Shown piece after piece: positions 54,086 through 63,090 of a stretch of 64,000 bases of DNA (the stretch's first letter is position 1; the number at the start of each line of letters is the position of its first letter). Below the pieces are notes generated by a model that did not search any database, was not told where the DNA came from, and was given only the letters and a program-made list of their open reading frames with translations. This DNA is from Bacillota bacterium. GTDB taxonomy: Bacteria; Bacillota; Clostridia; Clostridiales; Clostridiaceae. The stretch is from NCBI GenBank assembly GCA_021781745.1, contig JAJXWH010000013.1, positions 47,383 to 111,382 on the forward strand. Direction: 5' to 3'. A program made the translations under genes and the position numbers.

Positions 54086-54826
54086 TTACTCCTCCTCTGA
54101 TATAACACTTAACTCTTTAAGTTCTTCCTTATTATAATTTATTAATAGATTAAAAATTATAACTGTTAATAGTCCCTCACTTATTGCAAGTGGAACTTGC
54201 GTTACCGCGAAAATACTCATAAACTTTATAATTGAAACCATAATTCCACCAGTTGCATCAGGAAAAGCTAATGAAAGTTGAATTGAAGTTGTAACATAAG
54301 TCATTAAATCACCTAGCATTGCAGCAGTAAAAATTGCAACAGATTGTGATACATTCATTTTCTTTAAAAGCTTGTACATAAAGTATGATACTAATGGTCC
54401 GACAATAGCCATTGAAAAAGTATTAGCACCAAGAGTTGTTATTCCACCATGTGCAAGAAGTAATGCCTGAAAAATAAGGACTATAAGTCCTAAAACACTC
54501 ATAACTGTAGGTCCAAAAAGTATAGCTCCAAAGCCTACCCCTGTTGGATGTGAACAACTTCCTGTAACCGATGGTATTTTAAGTGCAGAAAGAACAAAGG
54601 CAAATGCTCCTGCCATTGCTATTAGCATCTTAATCTTTGGATTCACCTTTATCTTCTCTCTTATTGAAAATAATCCTCTAAAAACAAATGGTATACATAT
54701 AGCACCCCATGCAATACACCACGCTGGCGGAAGAAATCCTTCCATTATGTGCATCGCAAATGCAGTTTTAGGAATAAACAGCAGTCCTAGAAATACTCCT
54801 ACTGCAACCTGATATTTTTTTGTCAT
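54086..54826 (-). CDS. cbiM: Cobalt ECF transporter S component CbiM
   Basis: 246 residues. A leader (1-24, ending AFA) exposes [13 protein letters not shown]; the mature N-terminal Met-His-Ile-Met is the conserved metal-binding start of CbiM. About six membrane helices follow, with [18 protein letters not shown] and [14 protein letters not shown]. It is the substrate-binding subunit for Co2+. First gene of the operon, directly after the riboswitch-controlled terminator. Confidence 0.95.
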   Translation of the reverse strand: MTKKYQVAVGVFLGLLFIPKTAFAMHIMEGFLPPAWCIAWGAICIPFVFRGLFSIREKIKVNPKIKMLIAMAGAFAFVLSALKIPSVTGSCSHPTGVGFGAILFGPTVMSVLGLIVLIFQALLLAHGGITTLGANTFSMAIVGPLVSYFMYKLLKKMNVSQSVAIFTAAMLGDLMTYVTTSIQLSLAFPDATGGIMVSIIKFMSIFAVTQVPLAISEGLLTVIIFNLLINYNKEELKELSVISEEE

Positions 54827-54917
54827 ATGATCACTCCTATTAATATTTCACTTTAATTTTATATGATTTTTTCTTAGGCATATTCACTTATTATTTTTTT
54901 AAATATACCCTAATAAA

Positions 54918-54955
54918 ATAAAAGTCCTTTTAACTTACATGTTAAAAGGACACAT
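54918..54955 (-). terminator. Riboswitch-controlled terminator ahead of cbiM
   Basis: Minus strand GTCCTTTTAAC-ATGTAA-GTTAAAAGGAC (54922-54952) then TTTTATTTTATT. It sits between the B12 aptamer and cbiM, so control by early termination is likely. Confidence 0.88.
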
Positions 54956-55029
54956 TAACTAAATATACTCACTCATATAAAATGTGTAAGTAAATCTTCA
55001 TAAAAACGCCCCCTCCATCACTCGTAGAG

Positions 55030-55210
55030 TTATTGGTGCAAAATATAGGCAGGTCTTCTGACTTAAGAATCATCATTTAAGTACGCCTTCCCTGTTTCCA
55101 AGTGACATCTAAAGTACTTAAACTCCTCTAATACAGCTACGGGATAGTTCAGGAATTTCACCTGATTCCCTTTTAATTAATCAAAATAGTTCTTGATCAA
55201 ACCCATATTT
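55030..55210 (-). ncRNA. Cobalamin (B12) riboswitch
   Basis: Minus strand carries the conserved AATCAGGTGAAATTCCTGAA near its 5' side, ACTATCCCGTAGCTGTA, and the B12 box AAGTCAGAAGACCTGCC (55049-55065). These match the cobalamin aptamer core. When B12 is plentiful, cobalt uptake is shut off. The remainder of 54827-55363 shows only this leader and the short promoter region of the DUF11 gene. Confidence 0.93.
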
Positions 55211-55363
55211 TATTATTATCTTATATATGTTTCCATTACAATATAACATTATTAATTAAAGAAATCAAATAACTATTAATTTTAGTAACATAATCAAATT
55301 TAAGGAATATTATATCTATAAAGTAACAATTATTCTTCAAATGATAAAGGGGAGGAAATATCT

Positions 55364-55816
55364 ATGACTATGATCACTTTTGCTAATGATTTATTACGTT
55401 CTCTTCCTGATTCTACTGATGATTCATTAAGGCCTGCCCTTATTTCCACCATAGTTAATACTGCTCAAGCTCAAGGCGAAAATACTAATACTGCTAATGG
55501 GCAAAACTGTATTAATTTTGGAGGAAATCGTCGTGCAAATTTAAGAGTTACTAAAACAGCTAGTGCCTCAACTGTATATGTAGGTGATACATTTACCTAC
55601 ACTATAAATATTACTAACCTTGGTCCAAATACAGCTATCGGAGTAGTAATGACTGATGCTGCTCCAAATCATATTTTATTTACTCCTAATGGAGTAACAA
55701 CAACTCAAGGGTCTGTTGATTTAAGTTCAACCCCTTCAAATATTATAGTTAATGTTGGTAATATTGCTCCAGGTGCAACAGTTACAATTACAATTCCAGC
55801 AACAGTAATTCAATAG
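55364..55816 (+). CDS. DUF11-domain protein
   Basis: 150 residues. The first ~57 are polar and Asn/Thr-rich without a signal peptide; residues about 58-148 form one DUF11 Ig-like domain (NLRVTKTASASTVYVGDTFTYTINITNLGPNTAIGVVMTDAAP, later NVGNIAPGATVTITI). DUF11 repeats occur in surface and spore-coat proteins; a single copy without export signal suggests spore-coat or nonclassical export. GGGGAGG precedes the ATG. It is a single gene ended by a hairpin at 55823-55857. Confidence 0.85.
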   Translation: MTMITFANDLLRSLPDSTDDSLRPALISTIVNTAQAQGENTNTANGQNCINFGGNRRANLRVTKTASASTVYVGDTFTYTINITNLGPNTAIGVVMTDAAPNHILFTPNGVTTTQGSVDLSSTPSNIIVNVGNIAPGATVTITIPATVIQ

Positions 55817-55820
55817 ATAA

Positions 55821-55860
55821 AATGGCTGAATCCGATGAATTATCATTGGATTCAGTTCTA
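55821..55860. terminator. Hairpin between convergent DUF11 and reductase genes
   Basis: GCTGAATCC pairs with GGATTCAGT around a TGATGAATTATCAT inner stem. T-tract weak; it may serve both genes. Confidence 0.5.
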
Positions 55861-55866
55861 ATTTAG

Positions 55867-57072
55867 CTAATATATCTTAAATAATCTCACAGCCGTTTTG
55901 GCAATTTTATATATAGGTGTTTCAAGTTCCCTGCTGGCGTTCTTTAATTCCTTTCGAATTTCGATAAGCTGTGGACAATGTTTTTCGCATTTACCACATT
56001 CAACACACTGTGAAGCACTGCTTGTATTTTTTCGCAGAGCAGTACACATAAGATATTCTCTTCTGCCATTTTTCTTATTTTCAGCATACATCATATTATA
56101 GGAGTGAAAAGTACCCGGGATATCTACTCCCTTAGGACATGGCATGCAGTAGGCACAGCCTGTACATCCTACCTTAATGTTTCTTTTAATTTCATTTTTA
56201 ACTTGTTCTATAAGATCAAAATCTTCTTCTGTAAATTCATCGGCTGTTACATACTTTGCAACATTTATATTCTCCTGGACCATTTCAAGAGAATTCATTC
56301 CAGATAGTACACAGGTAACTTCGGGTTGATTCCAAAGCCAACGGAATGCCCATTCTGCTGGTGTACGCTTTCTTGAATTTTCCTTAATTATATTCTTAGC
56401 TTTCTCCGGCAATAAATTAACCAGCCTTCCACCTCTTAAGGGCTCCATTATAATTACAGGAAGTCCCTTTTTGCTTGCGGCTTCAAGGCCTCTTCTTCCT
56501 GCCTGGCTATGTTCATCTAAATAATTATATTGAATCTGACAAAATTCCCAATCGTAGGCGTCTAAAAGCTGAAGAAAAGTTTCTGTATTTCCATGATAAG
56601 AAAAACCAACATTACGAATTTCCCCCTTTTCTACTTTTTCCTTTAACCATTCCAGTGCGCCTAATGCTTTTAAGCGCTCCCATGTCTTAACATCAGTAAG
56701 CATATGCATAAGATAATAATCAATATAATTTGTATTGAGTCTTCTTAATTGTTCATTAAAATATTTTTCTAAACTTTTTCTTGACTTAATCAAGTAATGC
56801 GGAAGCTTAGTTGCTATATATATCTTATCCCGGCAGTTATTTCTTTTTAGAATTTCACCGAGTGTTGCTTCATTTCCTGGATAAACGTAAGCGGTATCGA
56901 AATAATTCACTCCACTATTTATTGCTTCCATAACTTCTTTTTCTGCCTTATCAATATCAGTACTGCCATTTCTTTTAGTAAAACGCATGCAGCCATAGCC
57001 TAATATAGATATTTTATTTCCCTTTTTATCTTTTCTATACTTCATTTCTGAAGTCTTTTCCACAAATTCCAT
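55867..57072 (-). CDS. Aldo/keto reductase with C-terminal 4Fe-4S domain
   Basis: 401 residues from ATG 57072 (GAGGTGG eight bases upstream; longer starts lack sites). An aldo/keto-reductase barrel carries the tetrad residues in NYFDTAYVYPG (Asp, Tyr), IATKLP (Lys) and YYLMHML (His). A ferredoxin-like end follows with CTGCAYCMPCPKGVDI and CVECGKCEKHCPQ. This fusion type is common in anaerobes and reduces carbonyls, perhaps using ferredoxin as well as NAD(P)H; substrate unknown. Confidence 0.88.
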   Translation of the reverse strand: MEFVEKTSEMKYRKDKKGNKISILGYGCMRFTKRNGSTDIDKAEKEVMEAINSGVNYFDTAYVYPGNEATLGEILKRNNCRDKIYIATKLPHYLIKSRKSLEKYFNEQLRRLNTNYIDYYLMHMLTDVKTWERLKALGALEWLKEKVEKGEIRNVGFSYHGNTETFLQLLDAYDWEFCQIQYNYLDEHSQAGRRGLEAASKKGLPVIIMEPLRGGRLVNLLPEKAKNIIKENSRKRTPAEWAFRWLWNQPEVTCVLSGMNSLEMVQENINVAKYVTADEFTEEDFDLIEQVKNEIKRNIKVGCTGCAYCMPCPKGVDIPGTFHSYNMMYAENKKNGRREYLMCTALRKNTSSASQCVECGKCEKHCPQLIEIRKELKNASRELETPIYKIAKTAVRLFKIY

Positions 57073-57303
57073 TATTGTAACCACCTCATTATATACATCT
57101 GCCATTTTATCACCAAAGACTCTGATTATTTTTCTTGTACCAAATTTCAAATACTTTTCTAAATCCTGAAGATATTGATTGCATTCTCAATTTACACATA
57201 TAAAGTTCTAAAAACTCCTTTTAGTTTTTACTTGTTTTTTATATAATAGGGATTCAGATTGCCTAAAAAAATCTCCACTATGCTTATATTGCACTGATGA
57301 AAT

Positions 57304-57885
57304 TTACTTCTTGCCATTTTTTATAGTGCTATATAATTTTGACCACATTATCTTTATTATTAACAATATATAATATAGAATAACTATATTAATAAATAAA
57401 ATAACTATATTAATATTAATTCCTTTATTTCCATCAAATAAATTATTAAACAAATGAAAACTTGCTACTTTCTCTTGATATATGAACCAATATTTGAGTG
57501 GAAATCCGAATGCATATTCAACCCTTGAATTTCCAGATTGTATTATTTCTCCTGGTAAGATAAAGGAACTTATTAAAATAATTAATATACTTAATTTACA
57601 TTCCCAAGTTTCTATTCTTCTCCTATTATTTATATTTTCTAATTCCAGAGTTTCTTTTAAAAACACATACCCTAAGCCTACGCCTGGTATTAAAAATATT
57701 AAAGCTATAATTGCAGTGTAATGTAATCCTGTATTATTACCTGACCACGGTTTTAGACCTATAAAATTTAGTATAAGATCTCCATAAGCTGGCTTTCCTC
57801 CAAATGAAACACCAAATAATGTTCCTAAAGTTAATAATAGCATAGAAATTATCCCTAAACCTATTTTTCTATTGATTTTATTCAA
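57304..57885 (-). CDS. Hypothetical four-helix membrane protein
   Basis: 193 residues with predicted membrane helices at about 8-28, 57-77, 94-113 and 155-177, and a short basic end. No family recognised. Its start has GAGGTG upstream. It shares no obvious link with the reductase downstream; 153 bases separate them. Confidence 0.6.
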   Translation of the reverse strand: MNKINRKIGLGIISMLLLTLGTLFGVSFGGKPAYGDLILNFIGLKPWSGNNTGLHYTAIIALIFLIPGVGLGYVFLKETLELENINNRRRIETWECKLSILIILISSFILPGEIIQSGNSRVEYAFGFPLKYWFIYQEKVASFHLFNNLFDGNKGININIVILFINIVILYYILLIIKIMWSKLYSTIKNGKK

Positions 57886-58118
57886 AATTCACACCTCTAT
57901 CTCAACTATATTTTGAAACTTCAATTACTTACATATAAATTATAAATCTTCGTACTTACAACTTGCAATACAATATACCTTTATACTTGTTTATTTTCCA
58001 AAACTTACAAGTAATAAAACTGTCAAAATATGTACTTCTAAATTGATACTTTAAGGATAATAATTTAACTTATGTTTATAATAAGAAGAGTATAAATATA
58101 TTGATAGGAATGATAATT

Positions 58119-58817
58119 ATGAATACTTTAGAAAAATCTTATTCATTTGCATTTAAAAGTTTATTAAAGGCTGTAAATCCAATAAAGAAAAAAATAATTA
58201 AAACTGAATGTAAAGTTCATAAATTTATAAACAACCAGTCTATAACAATATTAAAAAATGATGGACATATGGAAGTTTATAAGTTTATGGAGTCATACAT
58301 AAAGGATTTAAATGCAGGAGTAGTCTGGGCGGATCAAGATTTAAAAAGTAATAATCATTTTTATAACCCTTATAAAAACAAGGGACTGTACGGTAGCAGC
58401 AATGCAAAAACAGAATGTATTTCTTATTATTCTAAAGCGCTCAAGGAATATTCAGCTAATAATATTAAAACTGCAATGTTTTATTTAGGTGCAGCTTGTC
58501 ATTTAATTCAAGACTTAACTGTTCCTCAGCATGCTAATGTTCACTTATTAAATAACCATAGAAGTTATGAAAATTGGGTAATTAGAACTCACCTTCATTA
58601 TGCTGGATTCAAGCTAGAAGAAGGAGGGATATACTTTAAGTCCTTAAACAACTATATTTATTTTAATAGCAAGGGAGCAATTAGAGCATGCAAGAAATAT
58701 TCTCGCGAAAAAGATAGAGATATTAGATATCAAAAAATTACTTCACTAGTTTTAACAATGGCTCAAGCTACTACTGCAGGTTTATTATTCAAATTCTATC
58801 AGGACACACAAAAATAA
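58119..58817 (+). CDS. Zinc-dependent phospholipase C-like protein
   Basis: 232 residues from ATG 58119 (GGAATG upstream). It has the alpha-toxin/PLC zinc-site pattern: FYLGAACHLIQDLTVPQHANVH and NHRSYENWV (HxxxD and HxxxE-type ligands), plus NHFYNPYKNKG. There is no signal peptide and no C2/PLAT domain, unlike secreted clostridial alpha-toxin, so it is likely cytosolic or wall-associated by another path. Toxin function should not be inferred. Single gene. Confidence 0.82.
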   Translation: MNTLEKSYSFAFKSLLKAVNPIKKKIIKTECKVHKFINNQSITILKNDGHMEVYKFMESYIKDLNAGVVWADQDLKSNNHFYNPYKNKGLYGSSNAKTECISYYSKALKEYSANNIKTAMFYLGAACHLIQDLTVPQHANVHLLNNHRSYENWVIRTHLHYAGFKLEEGGIYFKSLNNYIYFNSKGAIRACKKYSREKDRDIRYQKITSLVLTMAQATTAGLLFKFYQDTQK

Positions 58818-58858
58818 AGCAACAGTTAATAAATAATAATACTGATGCTTTATAAGTC

Positions 58859-59314
58859 TTACTCCATTTGCTTGAGATATTGACGAAAAATACTTTCTTT
58901 TTCCTTTAAAACCCCAAAGAAATCATCATCTGTTCTTTCAACTATTGGGAGAGCTACTCTTACCATTTCTTGTCCCTTTGGTAACAGTGTAACTGAATTT
59001 GCCCTGCTATCATTTGGGTTAGTTGTTCGTTCTATGAATTCATTTTTTTCTAATCCCTTAATAATTTGTGATACTGACATTACATCCATATCAGCCATCT
59101 TAGCAATACTTGCTTGCGTAACATTTTCGTCTGATTGACTGAGAAAGTTTAATGTAGTAAGTACTACAAACTGAGGATGAGTTATCCCTAATTTTCTAAG
59201 TTCTCTTGTAATTATTGTGTGCCACTTATTATATACACGTATGAACAAAAGTCCAGTAGATGCTTCTGCATCATCTTTAAAGCGAGTAGATGGAAATTCC
59301 AATTTATTTTTCAA
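58859..59314 (-). CDS. MarR-family transcriptional regulator
   Basis: 151 residues, a winged-helix MarR protein: YNKWHTIITRELRKLGITHPQFVVL, recognition region TQASIAKMADMDVMSVSQIIKGLEKNEFIERTTNPNDSRANSVTLLPKG. The Asp-Ser-Arg wing (NPNDSRA) is typical. It overlaps the SRPBCC gene by 11 bases, so they are one transcript. The 42-bp palindrome over the operon promoter is its probable operator. Confidence 0.9.
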   Translation of the reverse strand: MKNKLEFPSTRFKDDAEASTGLLFIRVYNKWHTIITRELRKLGITHPQFVVLTTLNFLSQSDENVTQASIAKMADMDVMSVSQIIKGLEKNEFIERTTNPNDSRANSVTLLPKGQEMVRVALPIVERTDDDFFGVLKEKESIFRQYLKQME

Positions 59315-59717
59315 CCTCCTTTTTAATTTTCATAACAGAAGCTGGAACATCTGAAAATACACCACAAAGAAAATTAAAATCTTCCTCTGATGGATCTTCT
59401 TTATCTAAGATAACAGTGTGCTGAATATATATCTTACCGTCTTCACTCAAAATGTCATGTTCAAACACAATACCTCCAATACTAGGCACCTCAGTTCTAT
59501 CACAGTAAGACTCATTAGGAACAATATTAATCAGTGTAAAAGACATTTCTGGCATTTCCTTCAGTTTCATTTTCCCCGTAGTTCCTGTTTTTAATTCTCC
59601 GTCAAACGTAAGACTTTCTAAATCCTCTTCCCAAATATGTCTTTTTGAAGGGTCAGCATAATAAGGCCAAATTGTTTCCTTCGCAGCATTTACCTCAACT
59701 TTAAATCTTAATTCCAT
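59304..59717 (-). CDS. SRPBCC (START-like) domain protein
   Basis: 137 residues: MELRFKVEVNAAKETIWPYYADPSKRHIWEEDLESLTFDGELKTG is the start of a polyketide-cyclase/SRPBCC fold, with a hydrophobic ligand pocket. AGGAGG precedes the ATG. Paired with a MarR regulator, it may bind or modify the hydrophobic compound sensed by that regulator; inference. Confidence 0.85.
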   Translation of the reverse strand: MELRFKVEVNAAKETIWPYYADPSKRHIWEEDLESLTFDGELKTGTTGKMKLKEMPEMSFTLINIVPNESYCDRTEVPSIGGIVFEHDILSEDGKIYIQHTVILDKEDPSEEDFNFLCGVFSDVPASVMKIKKEVEK

Positions 59718-59751
59718 TTTTTTATCCTCCTTTTAGTAAATGTAATTATTA

Positions 59752-59803
59752 TAAGCATATATATTATAATAATACTTATAATATATATGCTTAGTTTTGT
59801 CAA
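59752..59803 (-). promoter_or_regulatory. SRPBCC-marR promoter with perfect palindromic operator
   Basis: TAAGCATATATATTATAA (59752-59769) is an exact inverted repeat of 59776-59793. The promoter TTGACA (59798-59803), 17 bases, TATAAG (59775-59780) on the minus strand overlaps it, so a MarR dimer pair bound here would block initiation. Confidence 0.8.
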
Positions 59804-59887
59804 GTACTAACATAATATGTTTTCTTTGCTTGGTCTAGCAGTTCATTAAAAGAAAAAATTTATTTTAATTTAATGTCATTTAAAATA

Positions 59888-59936
59888 AAAAAGTACTCGT
59901 TCCTAATATAATTTTTATTTAGTAACGAATACTTTT
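59888..59936 (-). terminator. Terminator overlapping the end of the 20-codon gene
   Basis: Minus strand AAAAGTATTCGTTACTAA pairs with TTAGGAACGAGTACTTTT, then TTATTTT. The left arm codes for the last residues of the peptide gene. Confidence 0.75.
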
Positions 59937-59977
59937 TCATAATTTAATACTAATAATTCTTTTAATATTTTTTTCAT
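59915..59977 (-). CDS. Possible 20-residue peptide gene
   Basis: ATG at 59977 with AAGGAG seven bases upstream encodes the 20-residue MKKILKELLVLNYEKVFVTK, then TAA. The codons for KVFVTK form the left arm of an intrinsic terminator. The peptide would be a short amphipathic basic helix. The unit (ribosome site, peptide, terminator) is complete and independent of neighbours. It could be a leader peptide, signalling peptide or small regulatory RNA. No family recognised. Confidence 0.42.
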   Translation of the reverse strand: MKKILKELLVLNYEKVFVTK

Positions 59978-60085
59978 AAGATTCTCCTTAAAAATTCAGT
60001 ATTTTAGACCTTTGTTTTATTTAACAAAAAATAAATCATAACTAATTTACCTCATTTTATTTTGTCATAAAATACCAAACCTTAA

Positions 60086-60150
60086 ACATAAAAGTACCCT
60101 ATAAAATAGACTTTAATCAGATCGTCTATCTTATAAGGTACATTTTAAAT
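60086..60150 (-). terminator. Terminator of the PTS operon
   Basis: Minus strand GTACCTTATAAGATAGAC pairs with GTCTATTTTATAGGGTAC, followed by TTTTATG. It is 18 bases past the EIIC stop. Confidence 0.82.
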
Positions 60151-60167
60151 TTAGCTTATATTTTATT

Positions 60168-61493
60168 TTAATGATTTTGTTGAGCTGCTAACTCGTCTGC
60201 ATAAGCCATAGCATCTGCTTTCTTAAAGAATGGGAAGTAAATTACAGTAGAAACTATTAAGAATACAAATTGTGCTAAAGCGTAGCTAGGACCACCAATT
60301 ATAAATCCTGAAATAACAGTTGGAATTGTCCAAGGTGGTAATTGCGCACCCATTGGTGCAAGTAATCCTGATGCAATTGCAAAGTAAAGTAACATTGCAT
60401 TTATTACTGGTCCAAGTATAAATGGTACACCCATGATTGGATTCATTACTACTGGAATACCAAACAATATTGGTTCATTAATATTAAATAAATTTGGAGG
60501 AAGAGCTAACTTACCTAATTGTTTATATTGAGCTGATTTTGCAAGGAATAATAGTAATAATGTTAGTCCAAGTGTTTGACCACTACCTGTTAAATTAACA
60601 AAGTTATCATAGAATTGCTGAGTTACTATATGAGCACCATGAGCAAGATCTAAAGTTCCTGCTTTTTGTAATTCTGCATTGAATGCAGTATTAGCAGTTA
60701 ATAATGGACCTACCATACCTCCAACTGTAATACCTCCATGAATTCCGAAGAACCATAAGAATGGAACAGCAAAAGCAATTAACATAGCTCCAGGTAATGA
60801 ATCTGATGCAGCTTGTAATGGTGTTTGAACAACTTTATAAATAATTTCTACAAAAGAAGTTTGGAATCCAAATTTACATGTTGCATATACAATAGCTGCT
60901 CCTGTAAATATAATAGCAGCTGGAATTAAAGCCGAGAATGCGTTTACAACACCTTGAGGAACACCTTCTGGCATTTTGATTGTAATATTTCTCTTGACCA
61001 TTGCACTATAAACAAATGAAACAATTAAACTTACTATAATTGCTGTAATCATACCTGCTCCACCAACCCAAGCTGTAGGAATAGCTCCACCTACTTGAAT
61101 AGGAGCCGCATCTGGTGTTGGTTGATAAATAACAAAGTTATTAGTAACAATAACAAATACGCTTAAAGCAATTACTGATGGTGAAAATGGCTCTATTCCT
61201 TCATTTTTACAGTAAGAGTAAGTCATACCTATAACTCCTACTAATGCCATAATACCCATTGTTGATCCTTGTACTTTGTATAACGGATCATTCCAACCAG
61301 CTCCAAATGTTGCAACCATAAAATCTGTAAATGCTTTTACTGGAAAAGCTGCTATTAATAAGAATATTGATCCAATAATGTTTAATGGTAAAGTAAACAT
61401 CATACCATCTTTTAACGCTTGGACACCTTTAAGATTAACGAATTTCATAATTACTGGAACTACTTTTTCATTAAGTGTTTGATTAAATGACAT
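60168..61493 (-). CDS. PTS lactose/cellobiose-family EIIC permease
   Basis: 441 residues with about 10 membrane helices and the EIIC(Lac) signatures GVQALKDGMMFTLPLNIIGSIFLL, HGGITVGGMVGPLL and NLFNINEPILFGIPVVMNPIMGVPFIL (the NEP substrate loop). AGGAGG precedes the ATG. It takes up and phosphorylates a beta-glucoside-like disaccharide with the upstream EIIA and EIIB. No phospho-glycosidase lies in this window, so the exact sugar is open. Confidence 0.93.
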   Translation of the reverse strand: MSFNQTLNEKVVPVIMKFVNLKGVQALKDGMMFTLPLNIIGSIFLLIAAFPVKAFTDFMVATFGAGWNDPLYKVQGSTMGIMALVGVIGMTYSYCKNEGIEPFSPSVIALSVFVIVTNNFVIYQPTPDAAPIQVGGAIPTAWVGGAGMITAIIVSLIVSFVYSAMVKRNITIKMPEGVPQGVVNAFSALIPAAIIFTGAAIVYATCKFGFQTSFVEIIYKVVQTPLQAASDSLPGAMLIAFAVPFLWFFGIHGGITVGGMVGPLLTANTAFNAELQKAGTLDLAHGAHIVTQQFYDNFVNLTGSGQTLGLTLLLLFLAKSAQYKQLGKLALPPNLFNINEPILFGIPVVMNPIMGVPFILGPVINAMLLYFAIASGLLAPMGAQLPPWTIPTVISGFIIGGPSYALAQFVFLIVSTVIYFPFFKKADAMAYADELAAQQNH

Positions 61494-61693
61494 AATTATT
61501 CCTCCTTAGAATTAAAAATATAATATGAATAATTACAAATATAAATTTGCTATTATTACCTTGTTAAGTTCTTATTATTTTAATGGTTTTCAAACTTAAT
61601 ATTACTTAAGTAACATTACATATGTTTCATATATTTTTTACTATATTAGTATTAACAAGTAATGTTAATAATAATATAAATAAATTTATATTA

Positions 61694-62002
61694 TTATTTC
61701 TTAATCAAGCTTAATGCTAGATCTAAAACTTTAGCTCCATTCATCATTCCATAGTCAACCATAGGTATTACTTCTACTGGAACTCCTTTTGGTTCACAAA
61801 GACTCTTTGCTTTACCTAGAGTATATCCAACTTGTGGTCCTAAAAGCGCAACATCCATACTATCTAAGTGTCTATCCATTTGAGATTCTGGGTATGCAAT
61901 AATTTCTGCATCTACACCTTTAACTTTAGCTGCCTCCTTCATTTTATTAACTAAAACACTTGTTGACATTCCTGACGCACAGAATAATTTAATTGTAATC
62001 AT
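61694..62002 (-). CDS. PTS cellobiose-family EIIB
   Basis: 102 residues. Phospho-acceptor Cys8 in IKLFCASGMSTSVLVNKM is followed by the EIIB(Cel) fold (VDAEIIAYPESQMDRHLDSMDVALLGPQVGY). It passes phosphate from EIIA to the sugar. It lies 200 bases upstream of EIIC in a non-coding gap that may carry RNA processing sites, and 125 bases after EIIA. Confidence 0.94.
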   Translation of the reverse strand: MITIKLFCASGMSTSVLVNKMKEAAKVKGVDAEIIAYPESQMDRHLDSMDVALLGPQVGYTLGKAKSLCEPKGVPVEVIPMVDYGMMNGAKVLDLALSLIKK

Positions 62003-62127
62003 ATAATTTTCCTCCTTAAAATCTTTCTATAAACTAAAATTATATATTAAATACTAAATTGTATTTATATTGTCGCGTTATTATTATGTACATATGTAAA
62101 TTACCTATGTATCATATTTTCAAATCC

Positions 62128-62448
62128 CTATTTAAGTAAAGTATTTACCACTTTTCTTAATTCTAGTATATGAGCTATTAAAGTTTTCTCTGATATAGCT
62201 GTCATTAAATGATCTTGTGCATGAACAAATAAAACTGATAATTCAATTTTTTCTCCTGCTGCTTCCTTTTGAAGCATTTCTGTTTGTGCATCGTGTGCCT
62301 TAGCTAAAGCTTCGTTAGCTAAATCCATCTCTTTGTCAGCTTCTTCATACTTACCCTCATTCACCATCCCAAGTGCCATATAAGCATGATTTTTGCAATC
62401 TCCTGCATTAATTATAATATTCATTATTGCCATTTCTAATTGATCCAT
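62128..62448 (-). CDS. PTS lactose/cellobiose-family EIIA
   Basis: 106 residues, all-helical EIIA(Lac/Cel). Phospho-acceptor His76 is in SVLFVHAQDHLMTA; NAGDCKNHAYMAL is the helix-1 signature. First gene of the operon, 47 bases downstream of a -24/-12 promoter. GGAGG precedes the ATG. Confidence 0.94.
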   Translation of the reverse strand: MDQLEMAIMNIIINAGDCKNHAYMALGMVNEGKYEEADKEMDLANEALAKAHDAQTEMLQKEAAGEKIELSVLFVHAQDHLMTAISEKTLIAHILELRKVVNTLLK

Positions 62449-62494
62449 TTCTACTCCTCCAATTTGTACTTTATTTCTTTACGCTATTATATAT

Positions 62495-62510
62495 AGCAAT
62501 AACTGTGCCA
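62495..62510 (-). promoter_or_regulatory. Sigma-54 promoter of the PTS operon
   Basis: Minus strand TGGCACAGTTATTGCT matches TGGCAC-N5-TTGCT/A exactly at both GG and GC. Family knowledge: LevR/CelR-type PRD activators drive such PTS operons. Confidence 0.85.
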
Positions 62511-62687
62511 AACACTGTTGAAAATTTGAATATTTTATTATTTTTTATTACGATAAACTACAATTATTCTTATATAGTAGGTATTTGAATAGAATAAATC
62601 TAATTACATTTTATATTAAACGTTATATCTTTTATATTTATTTCGAAATACATTTTATAAATATAACATTATTTTTATAATTATATG

Positions 62688-62740
62688 TTTAGTGTTTTTA
62701 TCCTAATATTTAGTGTTTGAACAATTTATCCAGTGTTTAA
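62688..62740 (-). promoter_or_regulatory. Three phased repeats, probable enhancer for the sigma-54 activator
   Basis: AGTGTTT occurs at 62691-62697, 62712-62718 and 62732-62738, in the context (T/C)AGTGTTT(T/G/A), spaced 21 and 20 bp, two helical turns. It is 180-230 bp upstream of the -24/-12 element, a typical distance for an upstream activating site. Confidence 0.65.
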
Positions 62741-62815
62741 TTTTCTTTTAAACAGTAAATATATTGTGCAATTATAATGTAAAATATACCATTTAAAGAA
62801 AATAAGTAGTTTACG

Positions 62816-62887
62816 AGAAAAACACCCCATTAAATAGATATAGCCTTAATAGCTAGTGTTTATCTATTTAATAGGGTGTTTTTTTTG
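62816..62887. terminator. Bidirectional strong terminator
   Basis: AACACCCCATTAAATAGATA (62821-62840) pairs with 62861-62880 (one mismatch) and is followed by TTTTTTTT; on the other strand by TTTTTCTC. It separates the PTS control region from the rRNA/tRNA side. An open plus-strand stretch at 62888-63040 (EFNSWYKQYRIQSINFYFLYIGK...) has no ribosome site and is probably chance or a scrap. Confidence 0.8.
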
Positions 62888-63047
62888 ATCAAAACAGTGC
62901 GAAGCTCAAAATCATCTATTGCTGAATTTAATAGTTGGTATAAACAATATAGAATTCAATCCATTAACTTTTATTTCTTATATATTGGAAAAACTTTATA
63001 TCTAAATCCTGAATATGCTTATAATAACAATATTACCTAAAATATAT

Positions 63048-63087
63048 AATAAAAAATAAGCCCTAGCTTATGCTAGAACTTATCTTT
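63048..63087 (-). terminator. Terminator of the rRNA/tRNA operon
   Basis: Minus strand AAGTTCTAGC-ATAA-GCTAGGGCTT then ATTTTTTATT, four bases after tRNA-Glu. Confidence 0.85.
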
Positions 63088-63090
63088 TAT

